Assembly: GCF_002086275.1 (NCBI RefSeq)
Contig: NZ_MVHT01000033.1
Span: 1 to 64,000, forward strand
Reading direction: 5' to 3'
From: Mycobacterium intermedium
GTDB taxonomy: Bacteria; Actinomycetota; Actinomycetes; Mycobacteriales; Mycobacteriaceae
Length of the DNA: 64,000 nucleotides
Shown here: in pieces, positions 35,976-45,703 of the stretch
Numbering within the stretch: position 1 is the stretch's first letter
Layout: each line of letters starts with the position of its first letter
The notes under the pieces: generated by a model
Told to the model about the DNA's origin: nothing
Databases searched by the model: none
The model's input: only the letters and a program-made list of their open reading frames with translations
Program-made: the position numbers and the translations under genes

Positions 35976-36899
35976 TTAGCGGGGTGCGGAGACCGCCTGC
36001 TGATAGAGGCGGCCAGCCCGGTACGAAGACCTCACCAGCGGGCCGGCCAGCACCCCGGCGAAGCCGAGCCCCTCGGCGTACTTCGCGTGTTCGACGAACT
36101 CATCGGGATGCACCCAGCGCTCGACGGGATGGTGGCGCGCCGACGGACGCAGGTACTGGGTGATGGTGACGATGTCGCAGCCGGCGTCACGTAAGTCTTC
36201 AAGGGCGGTGCGCACCTCGTCGGGACTCTCGCCGAGGCCGAGGATGAGGTTGCTCTTGGTCACCAGACCGGCGTCGCGGGCCGCGGTGAGGACGGCCAGA
36301 CTGCGCTGATAGGTGAAGGCCGGCCTGATCCGCTTGAAGATGCGGGGCACGGTTTCGACGTTGTGCGCCAACACTTCCGGCCGCGACGCGAACACCTCGG
36401 CCAGTCGCCCGGGCTCGCCGTTGAAATCGGGGACCAGCAGTTCGACACCGGTCTGCGGATTGAGCTCCTTGATGGCACGCACGGTTTCCGCGTAGAGCCA
36501 GGCCCCGCCGTCGGGCAGGTCGTCGCGTGCCACGCCGGTGACGGTGGCGTAGCGCAAGCCCATCGCCTGCACACTCTCGGCGACCCGGCGCGGTTCGTCA
36601 CGGTCCAGCTCGGCGGGCTTGCCGGTGTCGATCTGGCAGAAGTCGCAGCGCCGAGTGCACTGGTCGCCGCCGATCAGGAAGGTGGCTTCCCGGTCCTCCC
36701 AGCATTCGAAGATGTTGGGGCAGCCCGCCTCCTCGCAGACTGTGTGCAGGCCCTCGCGGCGCACCAGGTTCTTCAGCTCGGTGTACTCCGGGCCCATCCG
36801 CACCCGCGTCTTGATCCAAGGCGGCTTGCGCTCGATGGGAGTCTGCGCGTTGCGCACCTCCAGCCGCAGCAATTTGCGGCCCTCCGGGGCGACTGTCAC
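35976..36899 (-). CDS. lipA: Lipoyl synthase LipA
   Basis: 307-aa radical-SAM enzyme that inserts sulfur at C6 and C8 of protein-bound octanoate. The auxiliary cluster motif [12 protein letters not shown] and the radical-SAM motif CTRRCDFC are intact, and the sacrificed auxiliary cluster's last ligand region RSSYRAGRL is at the C-terminus. GTG 36899 overlaps the lipB stop by GTGA, and the sequence from there ([18 protein letters not shown]) aligns with the known mycobacterial start; the open frame up to 37061 runs inside lipB. Products serve DlaT and the glycine cleavage H protein, both linked to genes in this window. Confidence 0.96.
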   Translation of the reverse strand: MTVAPEGRKLLRLEVRNAQTPIERKPPWIKTRVRMGPEYTELKNLVRREGLHTVCEEAGCPNIFECWEDREATFLIGGDQCTRRCDFCQIDTGKPAELDRDEPRRVAESVQAMGLRYATVTGVARDDLPDGGAWLYAETVRAIKELNPQTGVELLVPDFNGEPGRLAEVFASRPEVLAHNVETVPRIFKRIRPAFTYQRSLAVLTAARDAGLVTKSNLILGLGESPDEVRTALEDLRDAGCDIVTITQYLRPSARHHPVERWVHPDEFVEHAKYAEGLGFAGVLAGPLVRSSYRAGRLYQQAVSAPR

Positions 36900-37603
36900 A
36901 TCGCCGATGTTACGCGGGCCGCGGCGTGGCGACCGACCGGCAGGATGCCATCCAGGGCGTTGCACACCGCGTCGGCGACCGCCGGGCGCACGTCGTCGAC
37001 GGTGATCCGACGTCCGAGTTCCACGGTCAGCGACGTGACACCGGCGTCGGTGATGCCACACGGCACGATGGTGGTGAACGCGCTCAGGTCGCAGTCACAG
37101 TTGAGCGCAAATCCGTGCAGCGTCGTTTTGCGCGCCACCCGGACACCGATGGCGGCGATCTTGCGTGCCGGTCGCCCGCTGCCCGCCGGCAGCCACACTC
37201 CGGATCGACCGTCGACCCGCACCGTGTCCAGGCCCAGATCGGCGCACACCTTGATCAGTGCTTCCTCAAGGCGGCGAACGTAATTGACCACATCCAGTGG
37301 TTCGGCCAGGCCGATGATGGGATAGCCGACCAACTGCCCGGGTCCGTGCCAGGTGATTTTGCCGCCCCGATCAGTATCGACGACAGGGGTGCCGTCAAAT
37401 GGACGTTCGTGCGGTTCGGTGCGCCGTCCGGCCGTGTAGACCGCGGGGTGTTCCAGGAGCAGCAGCGTGTCTCGGCCATCCGAGCCGCCGGCGGCCCTGG
37501 CATCGGCGATGTCTCGCTGCAGCTGCCAGGCGGCGCGGTAGTCGATCGTCGGTAGTTGGCGGACGTCGATGGCGGCCGTGCTGGAGCGGATGGACCCCGT
37601 CAC
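36896..37603 (-). CDS. lipB: Octanoyltransferase LipB
   Basis: 235-aa enzyme moving octanoyl groups from ACP to lipoyl domains, first step of lipoate assembly. Catalytic Cys lies in [13 protein letters not shown] and the Lys in [10 protein letters not shown]; substrate-pocket blocks are [15 protein letters not shown] and [19 protein letters not shown] 37603 is preceded by a -10 TAACCT with a 7-nt gap, so the operon has its own leaderless promoter directly after the phosphatase gene stop. Equivalent to Rv2217. Confidence 0.96.
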   Translation of the reverse strand: MTGSIRSSTAAIDVRQLPTIDYRAAWQLQRDIADARAAGGSDGRDTLLLLEHPAVYTAGRRTEPHERPFDGTPVVDTDRGGKITWHGPGQLVGYPIIGLAEPLDVVNYVRRLEEALIKVCADLGLDTVRVDGRSGVWLPAGSGRPARKIAAIGVRVARKTTLHGFALNCDCDLSAFTTIVPCGITDAGVTSLTVELGRRITVDDVRPAVADAVCNALDGILPVGRHAAARVTSAM

Positions 37604-37610
37604 GTGGACG

Positions 37611-37616
37611 AGGTTA
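37611..37616 (-). promoter_or_regulatory. -10 box of lipB, leaderless
   Basis: TAACCT on the minus strand (37616-37611) ends 7 nt before GTG 37603. Confidence 0.55.
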
Positions 37617-37622
37617 CTCGGC

Positions 37623-39266
37623 CTATAGCAGCTTCTGCTCGATCACCGTCAACAGTTGAGGCTTGCGCCAGCCGCCCGCGGCCCGCTCGATGCGGACCCC
37701 GATCTCGCCGCCGGCGATCTCGAGCGTCCCCACTTGATTTCGGAAATGGGGACGCGTCACGGGCCGCCACTGCAGCCGGGGTTTCCCGACCTTGGCGGTG
37801 GCGGCCAGCGCCTTCCCGACCGCCGCGGCGACCGGCGTGTGCCCGAGCCGCAAGACGATCCGCTCGCTCAAATTGACCTCTTTGCGCAGGCCGGAGCAGA
37901 CCACCTCCCAGATCCGCGTGCGCGTTGCCGGCGCATCATCCGGCAGGGCCACCTTCGATACCCAGCAGTGGTGGACGTCGCCGCCGAACATGATCAGAGA
38001 CGCCGGGGCCTGGCCTCGTCGGCCCGTCGCGATGTCGACCACCAAACCTTCGAACGCGCGATAGCTGCGTTGAAAACACGCCCAGTGATCGAGGTTGGCC
38101 ATGATCCGCACCCGCTCACCTAGTGCGCAAAGCCGCGAGCCCCACGCGCCGTCGGTGACTGCCTCAGACCACGCCTCGATGTTGTGCATTCCATTGGGGA
38201 GCAGGAAGGGCAGCGAGCTGGCCAGGATGAGATGTTCGTAATCACCGTCGATTTTCGAGGTGATCCAGTCCCATTCCGCGTCGGTCATGATCCGTCGCTG
38301 ACCAGACTCCAGCACTCGGCCGGTTCGTGCGTCGAGCATGATCAGCCGGGCTGGACCGAGATCCCGAAAAAAGCTGAAATACGAAGGGCCTTGCCCGCAT
38401 TCGGCACGATGGGCCAAGTCTCGGACCGCATCGGTGCCCTGCCTGGTCTGGCAGATCTGTTGATAAACCTCGTCTGCTGCCAACTCATTCGGCGACAGGT
38501 TGCCGATGTGCTGGTACACCCAGTAAGCCATCAGGCCGCCGATGATCCTGGTTTGGTACCAGTCGGTTTGGCGCATCTCGTCCAGCCACGCCTGGGATGT
38601 GTTCCATTTGTCGTTGATCTCGTGGTCGTCGAAAATCATCGACGTCGGAATCGTCGAGAGCATCCAGCGCACGACGGGCTCGTTCCAGGCGTCCCAATAA
38701 CCCACGCAATACTCTTCAAAGTCTTCGAGGGCTTCCCGTGGCCCCTCCTCGTGGACCACGCGGTCACCCACGATGTCGACCACGTTGTCGGAGACCTGGT
38801 CGGCATAGAGCTGATCACCCATCATCATGATCGCGTCCGGCCAGAGCGCAGATGGTTGGCGCAACATGCGCATTCCGTAGGCGTGCAGGACGTCGATGCC
38901 CTTGCCCTTGCGATTCCACCAGCGTTGAAACGTGTGCGGCGGGTAGTGCGGCGCCGAGGCGCGGCACGATCCGAACAACAGACGCAGATTTCCCTTCCGT
39001 GGCATCAGCCGGATCCGCGGTAGCGGAAACTCATAATCCGGTGGTGGCCAGGCTATTTCGCCGTCTAGGAGGACTCGATACGGATGCTCGGTGCCACGGT
39101 CGAGATCGCGCAGGCAGACCAGCGCGTAGTGGTGACCTTCGACCTCGAAAGTGTCGGCGGAGAAGCCGAGAATCTCGACGTGGCAGGGTTCGTCGGTTTC
39201 GACCCAGATGATCGCATCTGTCTCGCCAACGTGTCGTAGCAGCGGGCCCACGTGTACCTGGGGCAC
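37623..39266 (-). CDS. PhoD-like metallophosphatase
   Basis: 547-aa protein of the PhoD-like metallophosphatase superfamily. Metal-binding motifs: FGSCRAS near residue 104, [10 protein letters not shown] (Asp), [12 protein letters not shown] (Asp-His pair), SSLPFLLPN and [11 protein letters not shown] (Asp, His-His). There is no Tat or Sec signal in the predicted protein, unlike secreted PhoD alkaline phosphatases, so it is probably cytoplasmic and its substrate is unknown. GTG 39266 starts 2 bp after the epimerase stop, so it is coupled to that gene. The same frame runs open far upstream to 39980 as an artefact. I recall no gene here in M. tuberculosis. Confidence 0.88.
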   Translation of the reverse strand: MPQVHVGPLLRHVGETDAIIWVETDEPCHVEILGFSADTFEVEGHHYALVCLRDLDRGTEHPYRVLLDGEIAWPPPDYEFPLPRIRLMPRKGNLRLLFGSCRASAPHYPPHTFQRWWNRKGKGIDVLHAYGMRMLRQPSALWPDAIMMMGDQLYADQVSDNVVDIVGDRVVHEEGPREALEDFEEYCVGYWDAWNEPVVRWMLSTIPTSMIFDDHEINDKWNTSQAWLDEMRQTDWYQTRIIGGLMAYWVYQHIGNLSPNELAADEVYQQICQTRQGTDAVRDLAHRAECGQGPSYFSFFRDLGPARLIMLDARTGRVLESGQRRIMTDAEWDWITSKIDGDYEHLILASSLPFLLPNGMHNIEAWSEAVTDGAWGSRLCALGERVRIMANLDHWACFQRSYRAFEGLVVDIATGRRGQAPASLIMFGGDVHHCWVSKVALPDDAPATRTRIWEVVCSGLRKEVNLSERIVLRLGHTPVAAAVGKALAATAKVGKPRLQWRPVTRPHFRNQVGTLEIAGGEIGVRIERAAGGWRKPQLLTVIEQKLL

Positions 39267-39268
39267 GA

Positions 39269-40180
39269 CTAATCCCGATCGCGACGGGCGGTGGCATAGG
39301 CGAGTGCCTCGCCAATGGTGTTGTGGTGGAACTGGAAACCGGCCTCTTCCAGTACCGACGGGATGGCGCGCTGGCCGGTGAGCAGTCCCTCGTCGGCGAA
39401 CTCGCCGAGCGCCGCCCGCACCGCGAAACTCGGCAGCACCATCGGGGTCGGGCGGTTCACCGCGCGGCCGAAAGCGGTGGTGAATTCGGCGTTGGTGACG
39501 GGTGCGGGCCCGGTCAGGTTCACCGGGCCGGACAGGGTGGGGTGCGAGATCAAGAAGAGCAGTGCCCGCACCTCGTCTTCGAGGCTGATCCACGACATGT
39601 ACTGGCGGCCGCTGCCGAGTCGGGCGCCCAGACCCACCGAGAACGCCGGCCGCATCCGGCGCAGTGCGCCACCCCCGGGCGCCAGCACCACGCCGGTGCG
39701 TGCCAACACAACCCGGGTGCCTTCGTATTGCGCCGGCAGCGTGGCGGCTTCCCAGTCCACGCACAGTTGGGCGAGGAAACCCCTTCCCGCCGGGGCGTTT
39801 TCGTCGACCACACGGTCCCTGGTGTCGCCGTAGTAGCCGACCGCACTTGCGTTGATCAAGGTGCTGACACCAGCGTCGGCGACCGCCACGGAGAGCACCT
39901 CGGTCGGTGCGATTCGGCTGTCTCGCAGGCTCTGCTTGAATGCGCCCGACCACCGACGCTGCCCGACGTTGACTCCGCACAGATTCACCACGACGTCGAC
40001 GTCGAGCAGCGCTTCGGGATCGAACTCGCCGCTCTCCGGATTCCAGTGCAGCTCTTCAGAATTAGCCGGTGTGCGCCGCACGATGCGCAGCACCGTGTGG
40101 TCCGCCGCGCGAAGAGCCGCGGTCAGTGCCGAGCCGATCAGCCCAGAAGAACCCGCTATCGCGACAACGGCTTTGTCCAC
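39269..40180 (-). CDS. TIGR01777-family NAD-dependent epimerase/SDR
   Basis: 303-aa extended SDR equivalent to Rv2216. The nucleotide-binding turn is [11 protein letters not shown], the family-specific block is [15 protein letters not shown], and [11 protein letters not shown] plus the GAPAGRGF-like segment ([13 protein letters not shown]) mark the YfcH/SDR39U1 group. The C-terminal DUF1731-type region holds [21 protein letters not shown]. Activity unknown. It lies 16 bp after dlaT with AAGGA before the GTG, so dlaT, this gene and the PhoD-like gene form one operon. Confidence 0.9.
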   Translation of the reverse strand: MDKAVVAIAGSSGLIGSALTAALRAADHTVLRIVRRTPANSEELHWNPESGEFDPEALLDVDVVVNLCGVNVGQRRWSGAFKQSLRDSRIAPTEVLSVAVADAGVSTLINASAVGYYGDTRDRVVDENAPAGRGFLAQLCVDWEAATLPAQYEGTRVVLARTGVVLAPGGGALRRMRPAFSVGLGARLGSGRQYMSWISLEDEVRALLFLISHPTLSGPVNLTGPAPVTNAEFTTAFGRAVNRPTPMVLPSFAVRAALGEFADEGLLTGQRAIPSVLEEAGFQFHHNTIGEALAYATARRDRD

Positions 40181-40196
40181 GCTGCGGAGTCCTTAC

Positions 40197-41999
40197 TTAG
40201 AGCCCAAGATCCGCCTCGAACGCGCCCTCTTCGAGCCGGTGCTTGATGGTGGTGAGGAAACGTCCGGCGTCGGCGCCGTCGATCAGGCGGTGGTCGTAGG
40301 TCAGTGGGAAGTACGAAATCGAGCGGACCCCGATGGACTCGTTGCCGAGCTCGTCGACAACGACCCGCGGCCGCTTGACGATGGCGCCGGTGCCCAACAT
40401 GGCCGCCTGCGGCGGAACCAGAATCGGGGTGTCGAACAACGCGCCCTGGCTGCCGATGTTGGTGATGGTGAATGTGCCACCGGACAACTCGTCGGGCTTG
40501 AGCTTGTTCGAGCGGGCCCGGGCGGCGATGTCGGCGATGGCCCGCGCCAGGCCGGCCAGCGACAGGTCACCGGCGTTGTGGATGACGGGGGAGAGCAGGC
40601 CCTGTTCGGTGTCGACGGCGAACCCGAGGTGCTCGGCGTCGTAGTAGGTGATCTCCTTGGTGTCCTCGTTGTAGCTGGCGTTGATGTTCGGATGAATCTT
40701 GAGGGCGTCGATCACCGCGCGAGCGATGAACGGCAGGAACGTCAGGTTGACGCCCTCGCGCTCGGCGAACGCGGCCTTGGCCTTTGCGCGCAGCGCCACG
40801 ATTTTGGTCATGTCGATCTCGTGGGTCTGGGTGAGCTGCGCGGTGGCCTGCAGGGACGCGCGGGTCTTGCTGGCGGTGAGCTGGCGGATCCGGCTGGCCT
40901 TTTGCGTAGTACCCCGCAGGTGGGCCAGCGGGGACGCCGGAGCCGGTGCGGCCTTCGCCGCCGGTGCTTGGGCGGCGGGGGCCTGGGCGGCGGGCGCCGG
41001 TTCCTTCTTCGCCTCTTTCTTCTTTTCCGCGGCGGCCAGCACGTCCTGCTTGCGGATGCGTCCGCCGACGCCGGTGCCCTTTACCTCGGCCAAGACGATG
41101 TTGTTCTCGGCGGCCAGTTTTCGCACCAGAGGGGTGACGTAGGGGCCGCCGTCGCCGTCCGTCTCGGCGGATGCCGCCGCTGGCTCGGGCTCGGGCTTCT
41201 TCTCGGGCTCGGGCTCGGGTTCGGGTTCGGGTTCGGGTTTCTTTTCCGGTTCGGGCTTCTGCTCGGCCTCGGGTTTCTTTTCCGGTTCGGGCTTGGGCTC
41301 CGGCTTTGGTTCGGGCTTCGGCTCGGGCTTTGGTTCGGGCTTGGGTTCCGGCTTCGACTCGGACTTGCCGGCGTCGGAACCGGTACCTATCCGTGCCAGC
41401 TCACCGCCGACCTCGACGACGTCGTCCTCTTCGGCGGTGATGCTGACCAGGACGCCGGCCACCGGCGAGGGAATCTCGGTGTCGACCTTGTCGGTGGACA
41501 CCTCGACCAGCGGCTCGTCGACCTGCACCGAATCGCCGACCTTCTTCAGCCACCGGGTGACCGTGCCCTCGGTCACCGACTCGCCCAGCTCGGGCATCAG
41601 CACCGGCTGGGTCTCGCCGCCGCCGGAATCTCCGTCCGACTTCGCCTTGGCGGGCTCCGGCTCGGGCTCGGGCTCCGGTTCGGGCTCCGGCTCCGGCTCA
41701 GGCTCGGACTTGGCCTCCGCTTCGCCGCCGCCGTCACCCGCGCCGCCGCCGTCGGCCTCGTCGGCGTCCCCGATGATGGCGAGGTCGCCACCCACCTCAA
41801 CGGTGTCGTCTTCTTGCGCGATGATCTTGGTCAGCACGCCCGCGGCGGGCGAAGGGATCTCGGTGTCAACCTTGTCGGTCGAAACTTCGACGAGCGGTTC
41901 GTCGATTTCGACCGTGTCGCCTTCCTGCTTGAGCCAGCGGGTGACGGTTCCCTCGGTAACGCTCTCACCGAGTGCCGGCATCTGGACTGAGAAGGCCAT
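40197..41999 (-). CDS. dlaT: Dihydrolipoamide acyltransferase DlaT (E2)
   Basis: 600-aa E2 shared in mycobacteria by pyruvate dehydrogenase and the peroxiredoxin reductase system. Two lipoyl domains carry Lys43 and Lys169 in identical [11 protein letters not shown] contexts. They are separated by Glu-Pro and Lys-Pro-Glu repeats (about 98-113 and about 215-285). The E3-binding domain follows ([18 protein letters not shown]), then a Pro/Ala linker and the catalytic domain with [17 protein letters not shown]. tuberculosis DlaT (Rv2215) is about 553 aa as I recall; the extra length is in the charged linkers, which are made of hexanucleotide repeats. ATG 41999 has GAGGAG upstream. Confidence 0.96.
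   Translation of the reverse strand: MAFSVQMPALGESVTEGTVTRWLKQEGDTVEIDEPLVEVSTDKVDTEIPSPAAGVLTKIIAQEDDTVEVGGDLAIIGDADEADGGGAGDGGGEAEAKSEPEPEPEPEPEPEPEPEPAKAKSDGDSGGGETQPVLMPELGESVTEGTVTRWLKKVGDSVQVDEPLVEVSTDKVDTEIPSPVAGVLVSITAEEDDVVEVGGELARIGTGSDAGKSESKPEPKPEPKPEPKPEPKPEPKPEPEKKPEAEQKPEPEKKPEPEPEPEPEPEKKPEPEPAAASAETDGDGGPYVTPLVRKLAAENNIVLAEVKGTGVGGRIRKQDVLAAAEKKKEAKKEPAPAAQAPAAQAPAAKAAPAPASPLAHLRGTTQKASRIRQLTASKTRASLQATAQLTQTHEIDMTKIVALRAKAKAAFAEREGVNLTFLPFIARAVIDALKIHPNINASYNEDTKEITYYDAEHLGFAVDTEQGLLSPVIHNAGDLSLAGLARAIADIAARARSNKLKPDELSGGTFTITNIGSQGALFDTPILVPPQAAMLGTGAIVKRPRVVVDELGNESIGVRSISYFPLTYDHRLIDGADAGRFLTTIKHRLEEGAFEADLGL
41188..41360. repeat. Hexanucleotide repeats encoding a dlaT linker
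   Basis: GGGCTC/GGTTCG-type 6-bp units (and 12-bp GGCTTT/GGTTCG pairs) repeat in frame and encode EPEPEP and EPKPEPKP tracts between lipoyl domain 2 and the E3-binding domain. A second run at about 41657-41708 encodes the Glu-Pro linker between the lipoyl domains. Copy number is likely to vary between strains. Confidence 0.7.
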
Positions 42000-42272
42000 C
42001 TTTGTTGACTCCTCGATTGGTCGTCGGTCGGCTAAGCCGACCTCTGCTTACCACACAGTCGTGCACCGGGTATGGAACCCATGTAATTGTCAGAACCTAT
42101 CCTGTCACTGCTCCTGTCACTGCGCCGCAGGGGGCACCTCACGGGGCTGGTATCCGGGGCGGCGAATCCGCTCACCGCGTCGGGTAACCGGTGATGTCGT
42201 CCCCCCTTGCTACGGTTGGCCACTAACTGACAAGCAGGTCGCAGGTGGGCTCTTGCGCCCGAGGAGGGTCCG

Positions 42273-44057
42273 ATGCCGGGAACAAGACAGGCACCCCAAC
42301 AATTCGTCGACAGCGCGGACGGTGTCCGAATCGCGGTCTACGAAGAAGGCAACCTCGACGGCCCAACCGTGGTGTTGGTGCACGGCTGGCCCGACTCGCA
42401 CGTGCTGTGGGACCGGGTTGTTCCACTGCTGGCCGAGCGTTTTCGGATCATCCGTTACGACAACCGCGGGGTTGGCCTCTCGTCGGCGCCCAAGCCGGTG
42501 TCGGCGTACACCATGGCTCGTTACGCCGACGACTTCGCCGCGGTCATCGGCGAACTGAGCCCAGGGCGGCCGGTGCACGTGCTCGCCCACGACTGGGGTT
42601 CGGTAGGGGTCTGGGAGTACCTCGGCCGGCCCGGTGCCGCCGACCGGGTCGCATCATTTACCTCCGTATCCGGCCCAGCGCAGGATCAACTGGTTAATTG
42701 GATGTTCGCTGGCCTACGACGCCCCTGGCGGCCACGGCTCTTTGCTCGTGCAGTCAGTCAGGCCCTCCGGCTGAGCTACATGGCGCTGTTCTCGATACCG
42801 GTGCTGACGCCGTTGATTCTGCGGCTGGTGTTCTCGCGTGCGGCGGTCCGGCGCGTGTTGGTCGACAACATTCCCGCCGACCAGGTTTGTCATTCCGAGA
42901 ACATGGCCAGTGACGCCGCCGATTCGATCAAGGTGTATCCGGCCAACTACTGGCGTTCGTATTCAGGCAAGTTCCGTCGCCAAGGTGTGCGCGTCGTCGA
43001 CGTACCGGTGCAACTCGTGGTCAACACGAACGACAAGTTCGTGCGGCCATGGGGTTACGACGCGACCGCGCGGTGGGTGCCGCGTCTATGGCGACGCGAC
43101 ATCCGGGCGGGTCACTGGTCGCCGATGTCGCACCCGCAGGTCTTGGCGGCCGCGGTGCACGACCTCGCCGACCTGGATGAGGGCAAGGCGCCCAGCCGTG
43201 CGCTGCTGCGCGCTCAGGTCGGTCGCCCGCGTGGATACTTCGGCGACACTCTGGTGTCGGTGACCGGCGCGGGCAGCGGCATCGGGCGTGAGACGGCCCT
43301 CGCCTTCGCCAAAGAGGGCGCGGAACTCGTGATCAGCGATATCGACGAGGCCACCGTCAAGGAGACGGCCGCGATGATCGCCGCGCGCGGGGGTGTGGCA
43401 CATCCCTATGTGCTCGACGTTTCCGATGCCGAGGCGGTCGAGGCCTTCGCCGAGGAGGTCAGCAACGAGCACGGCATTCCCGACATCGTCGTCAACAACG
43501 CCGGTATCGGGCAGGCGGGCAACTTTCTGGACACTCCGGCCAGCGAGTTCGAGCGGGTGATGGACGTCAACTTCGGCGGGGTGGTCAATGGATCACGCTC
43601 GTTCGCGCGACGCCTGGTCGAGCGTGGTACGGGTGGACACATCGTCAATGTGGCCTCGATGGCCGCCTACGCCCCGCTGCAGTCTTTGAACGCCTACTGC
43701 ACGTCGAAGGCCGCGACTTTCATGTTCTCCGACTGTTTGCGCGCCGAGCTTGATGCCGCCGGTGTCGGCCTTACGACCATCTGCCCTGGTGTCATCGACA
43801 CCAACATCGTCAGCACAACCCGATTCGCCGTGCCCACCGGCAAGGGCGAAGAACAGGTGGACGACCGCCGCGGCCAGCTGAACAAGATGTTCGCGCTCCG
43901 CCACTACGGGCCGGACAAGGTCGCCGACGCGATCGTGTCGGCGGTCAAGAAGAACAAGCCGATCCGGCCGGTTGCCCCGGAAGCCTATGCGCTGTACGGA
44001 ATTTCGCGGGTGCTGCCACAAGCGTTGCGTAGCACCGCACGCATGCGGGTGATCTGA
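42273..44057 (+). CDS. ephD: EphD: alpha/beta-hydrolase (epoxide hydrolase-like) fused to SDR
   Basis: 594-aa two-domain protein equivalent to Rv2214c EphD. Residues about 1-310 are an epoxide-hydrolase-type alpha/beta-hydrolase: oxyanion VLVHGWPDS, nucleophile Asp in LAHDWGSVGVWEYLG, and late His in RAGHWSPMSHP. Residues about 320-594 are an SDR: SVTGAGSGIGRETA for NAD(P), VNNAGIG, and the YxxxK pair in LNAYCTSKAA. In M. tuberculosis EphD acts on mycolic acid epoxides. ATG 42273 has GGAGGGTCCG before it, and TACGGT near 42212 is a plausible -10. Divergent from dlaT. Confidence 0.95.
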   Translation: MPGTRQAPQQFVDSADGVRIAVYEEGNLDGPTVVLVHGWPDSHVLWDRVVPLLAERFRIIRYDNRGVGLSSAPKPVSAYTMARYADDFAAVIGELSPGRPVHVLAHDWGSVGVWEYLGRPGAADRVASFTSVSGPAQDQLVNWMFAGLRRPWRPRLFARAVSQALRLSYMALFSIPVLTPLILRLVFSRAAVRRVLVDNIPADQVCHSENMASDAADSIKVYPANYWRSYSGKFRRQGVRVVDVPVQLVVNTNDKFVRPWGYDATARWVPRLWRRDIRAGHWSPMSHPQVLAAAVHDLADLDEGKAPSRALLRAQVGRPRGYFGDTLVSVTGAGSGIGRETALAFAKEGAELVISDIDEATVKETAAMIAARGGVAHPYVLDVSDAEAVEAFAEEVSNEHGIPDIVVNNAGIGQAGNFLDTPASEFERVMDVNFGGVVNGSRSFARRLVERGTGGHIVNVASMAAYAPLQSLNAYCTSKAATFMFSDCLRAELDAAGVGLTTICPGVIDTNIVSTTRFAVPTGKGEEQVDDRRGQLNKMFALRHYGPDKVADAIVSAVKKNKPIRPVAPEAYALYGISRVLPQALRSTARMRVI

Positions 44058-44075
44058 CCCGCCGACGGGGTGGGC

Positions 44076-44183
44076 GCCGCGCCACGTGTGTGTCTGCCGC
44101 GCCACGAGTGTGTCGACGCCGCGCAGAGTGTGTGGCCGCCGCGCCGAGTGTGGCTGCCGCGCCGAGTGTGTGGCCGCCGCCGC
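44076..44183. repeat. Short ~20-bp tandem repeat
   Basis: About six imperfect copies of GCCGCGCCGAGTGTGTGG begin near 44076, 44096, 44118, 44138, 44156 and 44176. Each resembles the first 18 bp of the 103-bp unit that follows, so the long array may have grown from this motif, or the reverse. Confidence 0.7.
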
Positions 44184-44665
44184 GCCGAGTGTGTGGTTTA
44201 TGTACCCGGACTCGCGGCGGCGGGGCGATATCCCCCACATTCGGCGAGCTGTGGGAGGCGAGCCGGGGACGGCCTACGGCCGTCGCGCCGAGTGTGTAAT
44301 TTATGTACCCGGACTCGCGGCGGCGGGGCGATATCCCCCACATTCGGCGAGCTGTGGGAGGCGAGCCGGGGACGGCCTACGGCCGTCGCGCCGAGTGTGT
44401 AATTTATGTACCCGGACTCGCGGCGGCGGGGCGATATCCCCCACATTCGGCGAGCTGTGGGAGGCGAGCCGGGGACGGCCTACGGCCGTCGCGCCGAGTG
44501 TGTGGTTTATGTGCCCGGACCCGCGCCGGCGGGGCGATATCCCCCACATTCGGCGAGCTGGGGCCGGGGACGGCCTACGGCCGTCGCGCCGAGTGTGTGG
44601 CTTATGTGCCCAGACTCGCGGCGGCGGGGCGATATCCCCCACATTCGGCGAGCTGGGGCCCGGCG
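44184..44665. repeat. 103-bp tandem repeat, about 4.7 copies
   Basis: Units start with GCCGAGTGTGT at 44184, 44287, 44390, 44493 and 44588. The first three spacings are exactly 103 bp, the fourth 95 bp because GTGGGAGGCGA is shortened. Copies 2 and 3 are identical; copies 4 and 5 diverge mainly in TTTATGTRCCC. Each unit contains the perfect dyad GACGGCC-TAC-GGCCGTC, the palindromic core GGGGCGATATCCCCC, and outer arms CGCCGAGTGTGTGG / CCCACATTCGGCG. It lies between ephD and the small membrane-protein gene. Reading frames through it are artefacts of GC content. Confidence 0.92.
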
Positions 44666-44698
44666 CGAGCCGGGCCGCGACCACCAACGCAGGCGCCG

Positions 44699-45043
44699 CT
44701 AGACGCCGGCCCTTGCGCCCTCGGTTCGCCGCACCAGGAGCGCGCCGCCGACACCCACCAGGCCGATCACCACCAGCGGAATGGTCCAGGTGCGCCTACC
44801 CGACAGCGCGGATTCGCACTCCGCCACGAAGTCGTCGTGCGGAATGATCTGGTTGAGGACGGGAATGTTGGCCCCGTTCTTGTCGTTTGCGGCCCGTGCG
44901 CCCGAGAGATCGGCGGCTATTCCATTACCGCAACTCACCGATCCGCCGTTGCTATTCGGCACCGTCACCGGCACCAGCAACCCAATGACGCCGGCCACCA
45001 ATAGCACGGCGCTCACCGCGATGATCAACCGTCGAACAGTCAC
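44699..45043 (-). CDS. Small two-helix membrane protein
   Basis: 114-aa protein with hydrophobic segments at about 5-27 (LIIAVSAVLLVAGVIGLLVPV) and 88-106 (IPLVVIGLVGVGGALLV). The intervening loop of about 60 residues, likely outside, holds one Cys near each end (VSCGNG, AECESAL), a possible disulfide. Such short DUF-like membrane proteins recur in mycobacteria; no function is known. The stop lies 35 bp from the tandem-repeat array. Its GTG/ATG start region at 45043 has no strong ribosome site. Confidence 0.7.
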   Translation of the reverse strand: MTVRRLIIAVSAVLLVAGVIGLLVPVTVPNSNGGSVSCGNGIAADLSGARAANDKNGANIPVLNQIIPHDDFVAECESALSGRRTWTIPLVVIGLVGVGGALLVRRTEGARAGV

Positions 45044-45225
45044 GATCAGGCCTTTCCCGAGGGGTATGTGTCGCTTGTTTAATTAGCCGCCCGGTACAGC
45101 GGCTAAACCACGAGGTGTTTGCCGGCGACGACCGTCACAGTCGGTTTCGCGCGCTACTTCGCGTCTACTTTCCGGAAGGCCGGGTACCCCTCGCACGGAT
45201 CATGCCGTTGCGAAAGGAGATTTCA

Positions 45226-45693
45226 ATGGCATTGAAGGAACAACTGTCCACGGTTCGCGAGGTGGAGGCGTCCCGTCAGGCCGTCTGGGATGTGATGGCC
45301 GATGGCTGGACGTATGCGCAGTGGGTGGTCGGCAACAGCCGGACTCGCGCCGTCGACCCGACGTGGCCCGAACCCGGGGCCGAGATTCGGCACTCCGTCG
45401 GCGTCTGGCCGCTGGTGATCAACGACAAGACCGAGGTGGAGGGCTGCACGCCGGGAGAAGAACTCGTGCTGCGGGCACGAGTCGGACTCTTCGGTTCCGC
45501 GCGAATCACTTTGCGGCTCAGCGATACTCCGCACGGCGGGTGCCGCATCGAAATGATCGAGGTCCCCATCGGCGGGCCCGGCAAGCTGGTGCCTGATGCG
45601 GTGGCGCTGGCGGCCGTCTACCCCCGGAACCGTGAATGCCTCTGGCGGCTGGGCGCCCTCGCCGACCGCCACAAGCCGAGCGAAGTCGACTAG
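45226..45693 (+). CDS. SRPBCC/polyketide-cyclase-like protein
   Basis: 155-aa START/SRPBCC-fold protein with the typical opening STVREVEASRQAVWDVMAD and WVVGNSRTRAVDP, then a beta-rich core (EIRHSVGVWPLVINDKTEV) and C-terminal helix (YPRNRECLWRLGALA). The family binds hydrophobic ligands; the ligand here is unknown. ATG 45226 is fixed by a perfect AAAGGAG 6 nt upstream; the frame opening at 45115 is rejected. It converges with pepB 10 bp away. Confidence 0.88.
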   Translation: MALKEQLSTVREVEASRQAVWDVMADGWTYAQWVVGNSRTRAVDPTWPEPGAEIRHSVGVWPLVINDKTEVEGCTPGEELVLRARVGLFGSARITLRLSDTPHGGCRIEMIEVPIGGPGKLVPDAVALAAVYPRNRECLWRLGALADRHKPSEVD

Positions 45694-45703
45694 CTCGACC
45701 GAC

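Noticed and set aside
39267-39980. N-terminal extension of the PhoD-like frame to 785 aa
   Set aside because: The extra region lies out of frame within the epimerase gene; GTG 39266 right after the epimerase stop is the natural start.
39852-41990. 712-aa open frame on the plus strand opposite dlaT
   Set aside because: It is a mirror of the GC-rich, repeat-built dlaT sequence. Its translation is low-complexity Gly/Leu/Phe with no family features, while the minus strand encodes a full E2.
44076-44665. CRISPR array
   Set aside because: Repeats are directly abutting with no unique spacers, and there are no cas genes nearby.
44086-44847. 253-aa and 233-aa frames through the tandem array
   Set aside because: The 103-bp unit is not a multiple of three, and the frames only reflect lack of stops in GC-rich repeats. 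There is no ribosome site or known family.
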